From: CBDDFS01 sp965227255 | Lineage (GTDB): Bacteria; Bacteroidota; Bacteroidia; Flavobacteriales_E; Vicingaceae | Assembly: GCA_965227255.1 (NCBI GenBank) | Contig: CBDDFS010000002.1 | Span: forward strand, 620,001-684,000 | Direction of reading: 5' to 3' | DNA length: 64,000 nt | Position numbers and translations under genes: made by a program | Notes under the pieces: model-generated | What the model saw: only the letters and a program-made list of their open reading frames with translations | What the model was told of the DNA's origin: nothing | Database searches by the model: none | In this document: positions 1 to 7,878 of the stretch, piece by piece | Numbering within the stretch: position 1 is the stretch's first letter | How the letters are laid out: every line of letters begins with the position of its first letter

Positions 1-1270
1 GATATAATTCCCCTGTGTTTGTAAATATTGGTTATTGGCTACGGTCACATCCAGACTGGAAGCCAATCCATTCTTTTGTTTAGTTGTTGTTATATCAAAA
101 ATCTTTTTGGATGTATTCAAGTTTTTTTCTTCAACTCTGAATTGTTCGAGTGCATCAATGTAAGATGTGCGGGCGACACTCACTTCGATCTTCAGATTAT
201 CAGTTAACATTTGTTTTTCATTCTGAAGTCGATTCAGCTGGATTTTACTTTGCTGAAGTTTATTATGATTCATGGTTGAAGTGAAAATGGGCATTGAAAA
301 ATTCAATCCGATGAAACTACTTTTGTACCACACATTGTCGCTTGCCAGGATATTCTGAAAAGAGCTTTGCATGTAATTATATTGTGCACCGATCTTCGGT
401 AATCTTGAAACTTTATCCGACTTGATCTGCAACAAGCTTAATTGTTCTCGTTGTTTCAATCAGCTTGTAGTCGATGTGATTTTCAATCTGCAATTCATCA
501 TTCAAAAGAGCACCTTCATCATAGTTTGAATAGATGGTCTGAAGATCTTCCGTCAAAGTGATCGGAGCATTAATGTCACGGCCCATCTGAAAATTTAATA
601 TCTGATAGGTGATGGAGATTTGTCTTTCGATAGTCTGCAATCTTTTTTCTGCATCAGACAATATGAGATCCAGCTGATCAACCTCAATTTCCTCAATGAA
701 ACCGGCTTCGAACATTTGCTGAAGTTGTTCCATTTGACCTTCAAGTTTTTCAACATTTTCTTCGAACACATTTTTATTAGCCTCTGCGATCAGGGCATTA
801 TAATATGACCTCGATACCATATCCTTTACTTCGATCTCGGTTTTGTCAATGTTCTGGTTCATCAATTCCTTGTAAGTTTTGGATGCCTGAAGGCCCACAA
901 AGAATGTTCCATCAAAGATCAATTGAGTGGCATTGATACTTGCGTTCGCATTGTTATCCTGACCGAATTGAAGAGCAACTACTTCATCAGAAGGAGCTGA
1001 CGGATCAAAAGTCGTGGCATCAACTACTGTTACGGGTATGTCTATGTTGTATTGAACATTTGCCTGAGCAGAAACCTGTGGCAAGCCTATGGCTGTGGTC
1101 TCTTTAACTTTTCTAACCGACTCCTCATATTCGAGCTTGGCATTTTGCACTCTCAAATGATTGTCGAGGGCATACTGCTGAGCTTCGGCGAGGGTAAATG
1201 CCGTTTTATCGTCTTGTGCCAGCATGATGCCTGGCAAAGAAAGCAGAATGATTAGGATTTTTATTTTCAT
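1..1270 (-). pseudogene. TolC-like outer membrane efflux protein, frameshifted and cut by the left edge
   Basis: Outer membrane factor of a tripartite efflux pump. The first 285 codons start at 1270 with a signal peptide ending near AQDD, followed by a typical TolC beginning (FTLAEAQQYALDNH) and coiled-coil helices. This frame stops at 413-415. Moving one base near 438-442 opens a second frame running without a stop to base 1; it reads on as TolC (LLQIKSDKVSRLPKIGAQYN, later KNGLASSLDVTVANNQYLQT). The simplest reading is one extra base in the run that reads TTAAGC on the coding strand. It may be a real mutation or a sequence error. Its ATG overlaps the TetR stop (ATGA), so the two genes form an operon; membrane-fusion and RND genes probably lie beyond the left edge. 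Confidence 0.85.
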
Positions 1271-1875
1271 TTTTTACTGATTTTACTCGCTAAATACTTT
1301 ATTCCTTTTTCGCTGGCAATTCCACGAATGTGATATCTGAAAATCTCCATATAGATATCGCTGGCTTTAAATTGATTCGGAGGGAATAGATCCGTGTCGA
1401 ACATTACCTCGAATCTCGAAGTATAAAATTTCGTGATCACTTCGGCATTGACATCTTCCCTGTAAAGACCTTCTTTTTTTCCTTTTTCAATATTCTGCAT
1501 GTAACACTGATTGATGTGATCCTTTTTAATCCTGGTAAACTTATTCCAGGCCTCACCATGATATTTCTGAAGATCAAATACAATGGAAGGATGCATGGTT
1601 TGCAAGTGATTCATTATATACTTGCTGATCTCGAAACTTTCATCGATGGCATTCTTTTTTTCTTCACAGAACTTGCTGATTTCCTGATATTCTACATCAC
1701 AACTCCAATCAAGAATTTTTTCTACCAGATCATTCTTGTCGTCTACATACTTGTAAAGTGTTTTCTTAGATATTCCCAGTTTTCGGGCCACATCATCCAT
1801 GGTAACACTTTTAATTCCCAACTCCATGAACAGGTCATGGGTTTTTACGATAATATCCAGTTCATTTTTTTCCAC
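1267..1875 (-). CDS. TetR family transcriptional regulator
   Basis: A 202-residue TetR/AcrR-type repressor. The N-terminal helix-turn-helix is clear (SVTMDDVARKLGISKKTLYKYV, about residues 23-45), followed by an all-helical ligand domain with no recognisable specificity motif. It is the first gene of an operon with the TolC-like gene, whose ATG overlaps its TGA. Such regulators usually repress their own efflux operon, and a 7-bp-arm inverted repeat sits just upstream of its promoter box (1894-1914). The start is set by an ATG directly ahead of the first helix. The ligand cannot be told from sequence. Confidence 0.9.
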   Translation of the reverse strand: MEKNELDIIVKTHDLFMELGIKSVTMDDVARKLGISKKTLYKYVDDKNDLVEKILDWSCDVEYQEISKFCEEKKNAIDESFEISKYIMNHLQTMHPSIVFDLQKYHGEAWNKFTRIKKDHINQCYMQNIEKGKKEGLYREDVNAEVITKFYTSRFEVMFDTDLFPPNQFKASDIYMEIFRYHIRGIASEKGIKYLASKISKK

Positions 1876-1879
1876 GGCG

Positions 1880-1914
1880 CAAAACTATATAAATTTTCGT
1901 AACGGAAACGAAAA
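1880..1914 (-). promoter_or_regulatory. Promoter -7 box and inverted-repeat operator for tetR-tolC
   Basis: On the minus strand TAGTTTTG at 1887-1880 fits the Bacteroidota -7 consensus TAnnTTTG and lies 5 bases ahead of the tetR start. Directly upstream, TTTTCGT (1894-1900) and ACGAAAA (1908-1914) form perfect 7-base arms around a 7-base centre, the size and position of a TetR-family operator. GGAAAC (1904-1909) recurs inverted as GTTTCC at 1925-1930 and 1944-1949. Autorepression is inferred from this geometry. Confidence 0.5.
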
Positions 1915-1991
1915 AAGTATAAAATGTTTCCTACGTGTAAAAAGTTTCCCTAATAAAAGCTCGCTTTTATCTATAAACCAAAAGCTTGTGC

Positions 1992-1999
1992 TAATTTTG
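1992..1999 (+). promoter_or_regulatory. Putative -7 promoter box of asnS
   Basis: TAATTTTG matches the Bacteroidota TAnnTTTG -7 element 21 bases before the asnS ATG, implying a very short leader. No convincing -33 TTTG lies at the usual 19-21 base spacing. Confidence 0.4.
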
Positions 2000-2020
2000 G
2001 GGCCTGCTAGCAAAAAGACA

Positions 2021-3442
2021 ATGAACATAAAAGAAATACTGAGCCTTAAGGCCGATGGACAAGAAATAGAAGTAAAAGCCTGGGTTAGAACCTTCAGAAG
2101 TAATCGATTTATCAATTTATATGATGGAAGTACGCCCGGAAAACTACAGGCAGTGGTTGATTTTGAGAATACCGATGAGGAGTTGTTGAAGCGTATTACG
2201 ACAGGTTCGGCCCTTTCTATTAAAGGAAGTCTGGTTGAGTCACAAGGATCCGGTCAAAACATGGAGATCATGGTTACTCAAATTGAAATTCTGGGTGATT
2301 CTGATCCTGAAGAATACCCGCTTCAACCTAAAAAGCATTCTCTAGAATTTTTGAGAGAGAAAGCCCATTTACGTTTCCGAACCCAAACTTTCGGATCTAT
2401 CTTTCGATTGAGACATGCGATCAGCTTTGCCATCCATGATTTCTTCAACAAGAATGGTTTTTATGTGATGCATTCACCAATTATTACGGGTTCCGATGCG
2501 GAAGGTGCAGGTGAAATGTTCAGGGTTACTGCATTTGATCTGGATAACCTGCCTAAAGATGAAAATGGAAAGGTTGATGTGGCCGAAGATTTTTTTGGAA
2601 AAGAAACCAATCTGACCGTTTCCGGACAACTTGAAGCCGAGCTTGCGGCCATGGGTTTAGGTAAGGTATATACTTTCGGACCAACTTTCAGGGCGGAGAA
2701 TTCAAATACCTCAAGGCACCTGGCAGAATTCTGGATGATTGAACCGGAGGTGGCTTTCGCAGACCTCGATAACAACATGGATCTTGCCGAGGATTGTCTT
2801 AAGTATATTGTAAAGTATGTTCTCGATAACTACAGGGAAGACGTTGAAATTCTCAGACAACGAAGATTGGATGAAGACAAGAATAAGAAACAGGAGCTTC
2901 GTTCACCTGACCTGATTGAGCAATTGGAATCTATCCTGGTCGATGATTTTGTCAGAATCACGTATTCTGAGGCCATTGACATTCTTAGGAATTCGAAGCC
3001 CAACAAGAAGAAGAAATTTGAATACATCATTGAGGGTTGGGGAGCTGACCTTCAATCGGAACATGAAAGATACCTGGTCGAAAAACATTTTCAGAAACCG
3101 GTAATTCTTACCGACTATCCAAAAGATATCAAGGCATTTTATATGCGTTTAAACGATGACGGAAAGACAGTCAGAGCGATGGATATATTGTTCCCCGGAA
3201 TTGGTGAGATCGTAGGAGGTTCTCAAAGGGAGGAAAGACTGGATGTCCTTAAATCCAGAATGAACGAAATGAATATTGAAGAAGAAGAAATGTGGTGGTA
3301 TCTTGAAACAAGAAAGTTTGGTACGGTGCCTCACAGTGGATTTGGTCTGGGACTCGAAAGATTAATTTTGTTCATCACCGGCATGACAAATGTACGGGAC
3401 GTAATTCCTTTCCCCAGAACCCCAAAAAATGCCGAATTTTAG
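2021..3442 (+). CDS. asnS: Asparaginyl-tRNA synthetase
   Basis: Class IIb aminoacyl-tRNA synthetase that charges tRNA-Asn in the cytoplasm. It has 473 residues, close to the usual 465-470. An N-terminal OB-fold anticodon-binding domain (about residues 15-105, VKAWVRTFRSNRFINLYDGS) precedes the class II catalytic core. Motif 2 is visible as FRAENSNTSRHLAEFWMIEPE and motif 3 as GFGLGLERLILFITGM, followed by the family C-terminus RDVIPFPRTP. The frame is open further upstream, but the ATG at 2021 fits the family start and the promoter box. rpoN follows after 16 bases, so the two are probably co-transcribed. Confidence 0.97.
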   Translation: MNIKEILSLKADGQEIEVKAWVRTFRSNRFINLYDGSTPGKLQAVVDFENTDEELLKRITTGSALSIKGSLVESQGSGQNMEIMVTQIEILGDSDPEEYPLQPKKHSLEFLREKAHLRFRTQTFGSIFRLRHAISFAIHDFFNKNGFYVMHSPIITGSDAEGAGEMFRVTAFDLDNLPKDENGKVDVAEDFFGKETNLTVSGQLEAELAAMGLGKVYTFGPTFRAENSNTSRHLAEFWMIEPEVAFADLDNNMDLAEDCLKYIVKYVLDNYREDVEILRQRRLDEDKNKKQELRSPDLIEQLESILVDDFVRITYSEAIDILRNSKPNKKKKFEYIIEGWGADLQSEHERYLVEKHFQKPVILTDYPKDIKAFYMRLNDDGKTVRAMDILFPGIGEIVGGSQREERLDVLKSRMNEMNIEEEEMWWYLETRKFGTVPHSGFGLGLERLILFITGMTNVRDVIPFPRTPKNAEF

Positions 3443-3458
3443 GGAAGAGCCCCATTAA

Positions 3459-4874
3459 ATGAAGCAATCACTTACACAGAAACTTCAACAGAAATTGACT
3501 CCACAGCAGATCATGCTGATGAAGTTGATTCAATTGCCCTCTTCTGAACTTGAGGCCGAAATTAAAAAAGAACTAGAAGAGAACCCGGTAATCGAGGATG
3601 CGGCCATTTCAAACGAATCGAGTGAAAGTGATGATGATTATGAAGTTGATGAGAACGTGCTTGGAGAGGAGGATTATTACCATGAATCTGAAGAAGAAGT
3701 CGCAACAACGGCAAGTGATTCTTCAGGAAGCGGTCCACAATTTTTTTCTCTTTCAGTAAAAGAGTCTTTTCAAGAAGAATTGCTCGATCAGGTGGGCATT
3801 AAAATTGACACCGAGCCAGAACTCACAATTGCCAAATATTTAGTCGGGAGTCTGGATGATTCAGGTTACCTGCGAAGGGACATTGGATCAATTGTGGATG
3901 ACCTGGCTTTTACTCAATTCGTTGATACAACAGAGGAAAAAGTAGAAGAAGTGTTGGGCATCGTGCAGCAGCTCGATCCGGCCGGCGTTGGGGCAAGAGA
4001 TTTACAGGAGTCATTATTGCTTCAATTACAGAGAAAGGATCAACACAATCTGATTGTCAGGAATGCAACATATATAGTTGAGAATTTATTCGACGATTTT
4101 ACTCATAAACGTTTTGAAAAGATCGAACAGAAGATCAACATTTCAGAGAGTGATCTCAAAGAAGTACTGAATGAAATTAAGTCACTGAATCCGAAGCCCG
4201 GAGAGCCTCAGTCGGAGATGGATAGAGATGCGAGTGGAATCATTCCGGATTTTACTGTGAGTATAGATGGAGAAGAGTTGATCGTTTCCCTCAATAATTC
4301 TTCTGTCCCGGATCTCAACATTAATTCTGCATATATCGAAATGGTTGAGAGCAAGGAGAAAAAGTCGAAAAAAGAGAAAGAAACGGTTTCATTTATTAAA
4401 AAGAAAGTTGAATCCGCCAAATGGTTCATTGAAGCTCTCAAACAAAGAGAAGAAACCTTGAAAAAAACCATGGTAGCAATCGCACACCGACAAGAGGCTT
4501 ACTTTCTTTCTGGTGATGAAAAACTGATTCGACCCATGATCCTGAAAGATATTTCTGATATCATCGACATGGATATTTCAACCGTCTCAAGGGTCGTTAA
4601 TAGTAAATATGTTCAGAGTCCATATGGCATTTTCAAACTCAAGAAATTCTTCTCTGAATCATTCACCAAGGATAGTGGGGAAGAAGTAAGTACACTTCAA
4701 GTAAAAGAAATCTTGAAGGAGATCATTGAAAATGAGGACAAATCGGATCCCAAAAAGGATGATGAGATCATGAAGATCCTAAATGATAAGGGTTATCCAA
4801 TAGCAAGAAGAACGGTCGCAAAATATCGTGAGCAACTCGGCATTCCCGTGGCTAGAATGAGAAGAAATCTATAG
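3459..4874 (+). CDS. rpoN: RNA polymerase sigma-54 factor
   Basis: Alternative sigma factor RpoN, 471 residues, which needs AAA+ activators to open -24/-12 promoters. The glutamine-rich region I is at the start (QSLTQKLQQKLTPQQIMLMKLIQLP), followed by an acidic linker (about residues 45-85), the core-binding domain and the C-terminal DNA-binding domain. The RpoN box reads ARRTVAKYRE, essentially the consensus, about 20 residues from the end. A Lys/Glu-rich stretch near 295-310 is an ordinary variable insertion. It sits between asnS and a membrane protein gene that begins 2 bases after its stop. Confidence 0.97.
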   Translation: MKQSLTQKLQQKLTPQQIMLMKLIQLPSSELEAEIKKELEENPVIEDAAISNESSESDDDYEVDENVLGEEDYYHESEEEVATTASDSSGSGPQFFSLSVKESFQEELLDQVGIKIDTEPELTIAKYLVGSLDDSGYLRRDIGSIVDDLAFTQFVDTTEEKVEEVLGIVQQLDPAGVGARDLQESLLLQLQRKDQHNLIVRNATYIVENLFDDFTHKRFEKIEQKINISESDLKEVLNEIKSLNPKPGEPQSEMDRDASGIIPDFTVSIDGEELIVSLNNSSVPDLNINSAYIEMVESKEKKSKKEKETVSFIKKKVESAKWFIEALKQREETLKKTMVAIAHRQEAYFLSGDEKLIRPMILKDISDIIDMDISTVSRVVNSKYVQSPYGIFKLKKFFSESFTKDSGEEVSTLQVKEILKEIIENEDKSDPKKDDEIMKILNDKGYPIARRTVAKYREQLGIPVARMRRNL

Positions 4875-4876
4875 AT

Positions 4877-5473
4877 ATGGCCAAACTGATCTCACTTCTG
4901 TTTCATCCATTTTCTTTCTTTCTTCTCGGTGTTCTGATCTTTTTTAATTCCAGCACGTTCATCAATTTTAGTTATTCGAACGAACTTAAAGTAATGGTGT
5001 ATCTGGTCATTCTGGTTAACACCATGATCATTCCTGTGGCCTTTGCCTGGTATTTGCTATCGAAAGGACACATTCAAACCATAATGATGGAAAATGTGGA
5101 GGATAGAAAACTAATGTATTTTTTCACCCTGCTCTTATACCTTATTACCCTTTTTATTCTGAGTGGATTCAGCGTACCGGGTCATATATATAAGTTTGGA
5201 TTGGCAGCGACAATAACAACGGGTGTGCTCTTCATTTTAACTTTCGCAAAAGTTAAACTTAGCGCCCACATGGCCGCATTAGGTGGATTAACGGGTGCTT
5301 TGATAATGCTATCATTGATTCTGAATACAGATTTCCTCAATCTGATCTGTGTTGTTTTTCTTCTCTCTGGCATCGTTGCTACATCACGTTTGAGGCTAAA
5401 TGCTCATAAAGAATTTGAGATTTACTGGGGCTTTCTTCTTGGTTTTTTGTCTCAAGTCCTGATTTTTTCATGA
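4877..5473 (+). CDS. Polytopic membrane protein of unknown function
   Basis: A 198-residue integral membrane protein with about six hydrophobic segments separated by short loops. The start (LISLLFHPFSFFLLGVLIFF) and the spacing resemble PAP2-like membrane proteins, but I do not see a clear KxxxxxxRP...SGH...SRxxxxxH phosphatase signature; only short pieces such as TSRLRLNAH are suggestive. The gene follows rpoN by 2 bases and is surely co-transcribed with it. No function is assigned. Confidence 0.8.
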   Translation: MAKLISLLFHPFSFFLLGVLIFFNSSTFINFSYSNELKVMVYLVILVNTMIIPVAFAWYLLSKGHIQTIMMENVEDRKLMYFFTLLLYLITLFILSGFSVPGHIYKFGLAATITTGVLFILTFAKVKLSAHMAALGGLTGALIMLSLILNTDFLNLICVVFLLSGIVATSRLRLNAHKEFEIYWGFLLGFLSQVLIFS

Positions 5474-5487
5474 TTTTAATCAGTTTT

Positions 5488-5502
5488 GCCTGAAATTCAG
5501 GC
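5488..5502 (+). terminator. Weak hairpin after the asnS-rpoN operon
   Basis: GCCTGA and TCAGGC form a 6-bp stem around AAT, 15 bases after the membrane protein stop. The following bases (GTTTATG) are a poor U-tract, so termination here would be weak. Confidence 0.3.
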
Positions 5503-5509
5503 GTTTATG

Positions 5510-5539
5510 TGACAATTGTCATAGACGATTTTATACTTG
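5510..5539 (+). promoter_or_regulatory. Palindrome and putative promoter upstream of mbnP
   Basis: TGACAATTGTCA (5510-5521) is a perfect 12-base palindrome. TATACTTG (5532-5539) is a near match to the TAnnTTTG -7 box, 28 bases before the mbnP ATG. The palindrome falls close to the -33 position, where a repressor or activator would act. The cognate regulator is unknown. Confidence 0.4.
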
Positions 5540-5567
5540 CTTCCTATCTTAGGAAGAAAGCGTAATC

Positions 5568-6308
5568 ATGAAATATTTCCGTTTTATCCTTGTTTTTCTT
5601 GTTGCCATAATTCTTATTTCGTGCCAGAAAGAGGACGATGTTATTGACGTGCCTATGGTTGATCTGGAAGTTCTGGTATTCAACGAAATCGACGGTATTC
5701 CGCTTGAGATGAACAATATGAAGTATGCGAATGCCGCAGGAAATGAATATGAGGCCACCCGGGTTGAATATTATATTGGTGATTTCGCCTTTCAGAGGAT
5801 GAATGGCGATTGGTACAGACCATATTTTGAGCCATATCTGATCAACGGAGATAGCACCGATCAAACCTTTAAACTGGTTAATGTCCGACAGGGAGAATAT
5901 CAGTCAATCTCTTTCATGGTGGGCCTTCCTGAAAGCTGGAATAAAACCGGAAAACTTGAGAACAATATTGCGAATTACAATATGGCCTGGCCTGAATCAT
6001 TAGGAGGGGGATATCATTTCATGAAGTTCGAAGGGAATTATATTGATGATGAACAGGAGACACGAGGTTTTACAGTTCATCTGGGACAAAATGGGATGCA
6101 GTCGGTGAATGTTTTTGATAATCTTAATTACAAACTGACTTCATCATCCGCAAATCAGATCACATTGACGATGAACCTTAATGAATGGTTTGAAAGCCCT
6201 CATTTATTTGACTTTAATGTCGATGGAAATTATACAATGGCTGTTGATTCACTCATGGAAAAAGTCAGCGAGAATGGAAGCAACTGTTTTAAAATGGAAT
6301 TAAAATGA
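5568..6308 (+). CDS. mbnP: MbnP-family lipoprotein (metal-binding partner of MbnH)
   Basis: A 246-residue lipoprotein; the lipobox LISC places the lipidated cysteine at residue 19. Family hallmarks include the early VEYYIGDF segment, a GEYQSISFMVGLP strand and the motif MAWPESLGGGYHFMKFEG, matching the MxW...GYxFMKxEG core of MbnP proteins. In the characterised pair, MbnH (a diheme enzyme) oxidises a tryptophan of MbnP to kynurenine, creating a copper site. The four-Cys motif of some relatives is absent: apart from the lipobox there is one Cys near the C-terminus. The stop overlaps the mbnH ATG (ATGA), so the partners are translationally coupled. Identity is by family resemblance; copper binding is inferred. 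Confidence 0.85.
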   Translation: MKYFRFILVFLVAIILISCQKEDDVIDVPMVDLEVLVFNEIDGIPLEMNNMKYANAAGNEYEATRVEYYIGDFAFQRMNGDWYRPYFEPYLINGDSTDQTFKLVNVRQGEYQSISFMVGLPESWNKTGKLENNIANYNMAWPESLGGGYHFMKFEGNYIDDEQETRGFTVHLGQNGMQSVNVFDNLNYKLTSSSANQITLTMNLNEWFESPHLFDFNVDGNYTMAVDSLMEKVSENGSNCFKMELK

Positions 6309-7366
6309 AAACGACCAAATTCACAAGAGCATTCTCCATAATTCTGGTTCTGGGGATTTTCATTTCCAGCATGAATGCATGTAAAAAAGAAGACGATGAA
6401 CCTGTCAACAATAAGAAACAGGGTCAATACGATCCAACACCTTATGAATTCGACATTCCAGACCACTTCCCGAATTTCGTTGTGCCGGATTTCAATACGA
6501 CAACGGAAGAAGGTATTGCCATGGGTAAAAGAATTTATTACGATAAAATGCTTTCAGTTGGTGGCCCTCTCGATGGAAAGTCTTGTGCTTCATGTCATGT
6601 TCATAAAACCAATTTCTCAAACAATAACGACGGCACATCTGTGATGCCTCATACGAATTTACACTGGACAAGCTATTGGTTATGGAATGGTGGAAAGGCC
6701 GGAACCTTGGAAGATGTAATGTTATTCGAGATAACTGAATTTTTTCAAGCCGATATAGATCTTTTTAACTCTGATACCACATACAAAAGAATGTCTTTTG
6801 AAGCTTTCGGAAGTGAGGAAGTGACGGCTCAAAATATGTCCTATGCCGTCGCACAATGGGTAAGAACCTTGATTTCTTCTAATTCGAAGTTCGATAGATT
6901 CTACAATTTCGAAGAAGAATTAAGCCCACTTGAGCAGAGAGGAATGCAATTATTCAACACAGAACAGGGTGATTGTTTCCATTGTCACAGCACCCCGCTC
7001 ACTACAGACCAGTTATTTCACAACATCGGATTGGACTCAATTCCTACAGATCAGGATATGGGAAGGTATCTTATTACAAACAACGAATCTGATATCGGAA
7101 AATTTAAAACCCCTTCTCTTAGAAATGTGGAATTAACGGCTCCTTACATGCATGATGGTCGATTTAAGACGCTGGAGGAAGTTGTAGAGCATTATAACAG
7201 TGGTGTTAAGCACTCGAATACCCTCGATCCAATTATGACGAAACCGGGTAAAGAATACGGCTTGGGTCTCAGTGAATATGATAAAGCAGCCATTGTAGCC
7301 TTTCTAAAAACCTTTACCGACGAAGAATATATCAACGATCCACGCTTTGACGATCCGTTCGAATAG
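6305..7366 (+). CDS. mbnH: MbnH-like diheme cytochrome c peroxidase-family protein
   Basis: A 353-residue lipoprotein (lipid cysteine at residue 26) of the diheme cytochrome c peroxidase/MauG superfamily. It has two c-heme motifs: CASCH at 95-99 and CFHCH at 225-229. After the second heme comes the family segment KFKTPSLRNVELTAPYMHDG, where the tyrosine/methionine and histidine positions that tune the hemes lie. It directly follows and overlaps mbnP, which points to MbnH-type tryptophan oxidation of its partner rather than general peroxide removal. The pair is exported and lipid-anchored, so the chemistry occurs in the periplasm or at the outer membrane. Confidence 0.88.
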   Translation: MKTTKFTRAFSIILVLGIFISSMNACKKEDDEPVNNKKQGQYDPTPYEFDIPDHFPNFVVPDFNTTTEEGIAMGKRIYYDKMLSVGGPLDGKSCASCHVHKTNFSNNNDGTSVMPHTNLHWTSYWLWNGGKAGTLEDVMLFEITEFFQADIDLFNSDTTYKRMSFEAFGSEEVTAQNMSYAVAQWVRTLISSNSKFDRFYNFEEELSPLEQRGMQLFNTEQGDCFHCHSTPLTTDQLFHNIGLDSIPTDQDMGRYLITNNESDIGKFKTPSLRNVELTAPYMHDGRFKTLEEVVEHYNSGVKHSNTLDPIMTKPGKEYGLGLSEYDKAAIVAFLKTFTDEEYINDPRFDDPFE

Positions 7367-7401
7367 ACCATCTGATTTTTGGTTTTTCGTATATTCGGAT
7401 T

Positions 7402-7878
7402 ATGACAATGCAGGAATGGTTTGATAAGTATGGCGAAAGTCATCAAAATTCTGTCAATAAGTCAATTCATTGGATCTGTGTTCCATCTATTTTTTTCAGC
7501 CTGATCGGATTACTTTCATTGATTCCAATTCAATTTGGATCTGAGGTCATGCCATATTATATAGACAAGTATCTGCATGCCGGAACCCTTCTAATCATCT
7601 TCGGAATGATCTTTTTTCTGAGGCTTTCAACCGCCATAAGCATTGGTATGCTGGTGATATCAGTTGTAATTCTGAAATTGGTTGCGATTATCAATGAAAT
7701 AGATATAGAGTCCTGGATGGTCTACCTTGCAATATTTGTCGTAGCCTGGATTGGCCAATTCATAGGTCATAAAATTGAAGGTGCAAAACCCTCATTTTTT
7801 GATGATTTAAAATTCTTGTTGATAGGCCCGGCCTGGTTATTGCATTTCATTTACAAGAAATTGGGAATAAGCTATTGA
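7402..7878 (+). CDS. DUF962/Mpo1-like membrane protein
   Basis: A 158-residue membrane protein of the DUF962 family. The N-terminal signature is present (EWFDKYGESHQNSVNKSIHW, then CVPSIFFSLIGLL), as is the C-terminal pattern WIGQFIGHKIEGAKPSFFDD followed by a final hydrophobic helix. The yeast member Mpo1 is an Fe2+-dependent dioxygenase in 2-hydroxy fatty acid alpha-oxidation, and the conserved histidines (HQN, HW, GHKIEG) are here. Four membrane segments are expected. Its TGA overlaps the TTG start of the next gene. A role in hydroxylated lipid turnover is inferred only. Confidence 0.85.
   Translation: MTMQEWFDKYGESHQNSVNKSIHWICVPSIFFSLIGLLSLIPIQFGSEVMPYYIDKYLHAGTLLIIFGMIFFLRLSTAISIGMLVISVVILKLVAIINEIDIESWMVYLAIFVVAWIGQFIGHKIEGAKPSFFDDLKFLLIGPAWLLHFIYKKLGISY

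Noticed and set aside
1799..2020. An N-terminal extension of asnS.
   Set aside because: It would cover the tetR promoter and operator and add residues unlike any synthetase. The ATG at 2021 follows a proper -7 box.
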